The position numbers and the translations under genes were made by a program. Shown in pieces: positions 5,022-5,388 of a DNA stretch of 5,388 nt. The stretch lies in NCBI GenBank assembly GCA_026000865.1, contig BNZF01000070.1:1-5388 (forward strand), read 5' to 3'. This DNA comes from Clostridia bacterium (GTDB taxonomy: Bacteria; Bacillota; Clostridia; Oscillospirales; Ruminococcaceae). Within the stretch, counting starts at the first letter, position 1. The number at the start of each line of letters is the position of its first letter. The notes beneath the pieces were generated by a model. It was given only the letters and a program-made list of their open reading frames with translations. It did not search any database and was not told the DNA's origin.

Positions 5022-5388
5022 TGCTGGGGCTATTATTTAGGCTTTTGGGATGGACAATAAAATTTCTACTTCACCTTGATTATTGGCTCGTTGCTTTCCT
5101 TGGATTAAATTTAGTTTATGACCTAAAAATTCACATTGTTCTCAAAATTATAATCGTTGTTGCCATGATGGGTTTATATCACATTTTATTCAGTATTGTC
5201 AAGTTTGGCAGAATTTATCCTGTCAAAGCAATCGGTATCGGTGCGGGTGCAATTTTCGCCGCTCAGCCTGTTGCGGACATTTTTAAATTCGGTGGTCTTG
5301 GCTACTTTTTCACCATAATTGTTGTTGCGATTATAATGTGTTCTTTCCGTGGCGTATTCAGCTCAGAACCTGTCGCTGATGAACTTGT
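5021..5388 (+). CDS. Multi-pass membrane protein, 3' end missing
   Basis: The ATG at 5021 overlaps the previous stop as TAATG and has AGGAG (5008-5012) 8 nt upstream. The frame stays open for 122 codons to the window edge. The product is strongly hydrophobic, with likely membrane segments near residues 4-30 (interrupted by His18 and Asp20), 38-60, 68-84 (Gly/Ala-rich, IGIGAGAIFAA) and 93-109. After residue 109 it becomes polar (SSEPVADEL), which may begin a soluble domain outside the window. No transporter, signal-peptide or enzyme motif is recognised. Coupling to the DUF2726 gene suggests the two proteins act together, for instance a membrane anchor with a nuclease-like partner, but that is inference from position only. 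Confidence 0.8.
   Translation, partial: MLGLLFRLLGWTIKFLLHLDYWLVAFLGLNLVYDLKIHIVLKIIIVVAMMGLYHILFSIVKFGRIYPVKAIGIGAGAIFAAQPVADIFKFGGLGYFFTIIVVAIIMCSFRGVFSSEPVADEL

Overview
The window is AT-rich by eye, with strong AGGAG-type Shine-Dalgarno sites, GTG and TTG starts, and tightly overlapping genes. This fits a Bacillota mobile element, perhaps from a gut clostridial-type host. The host is inferred from style only; no housekeeping gene is present to confirm it.

Region 1 (1-485) is a leader with small genes. It holds the last codons of an unidentified gene (to 77), a doubtful small ORF (109-258), and a 57-residue protein (255-428) that looks like the TnpW-type accessory proteins found beside serine recombinases in clostridial transposons. 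A bulged hairpin with a GNRA-type loop (159-195) lies in this leader. A CTCCT segment that could mask the first recombinase's ribosome site lies just before that gene.

Region 2 (495-4403) is the core: three consecutive serine recombinase genes on the + strand, called SR1, SR2 and SR3 here. SR1 and SR2 overlap by 11 nt, and SR2 and SR3 by 4 nt (TTGA), so they are one translationally coupled unit. SR1 (509 aa) and SR3 (485 aa) are full-length large serine recombinases with resolvase, recombinase, zinc-ribbon and helical regions. SR2 (311 aa) stops after the recombinase domain and has neither zinc ribbon nor coiled coil. All three keep the nucleophilic serine. The likely job is site-specific integration and excision of the element that carries them, with work divided among unequal subunits. 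SR1 also contains a perfect 12-bp hairpin followed by six T's, a possible mid-operon attenuator.

Region 3 (4428-5388) follows SR3 after 24 nt on the same strand. It holds a DUF2726-type protein (predicted PD-(D/E)XK-fold) and then a multi-pass membrane protein that starts in a TAATG overlap and runs off the window. Their function is unknown. They could be cargo, a defence-like pair, or chromosomal neighbours if an element end lies near 4404-4427. No attachment site, terminal repeat, tRNA, rRNA or CRISPR array could be identified.
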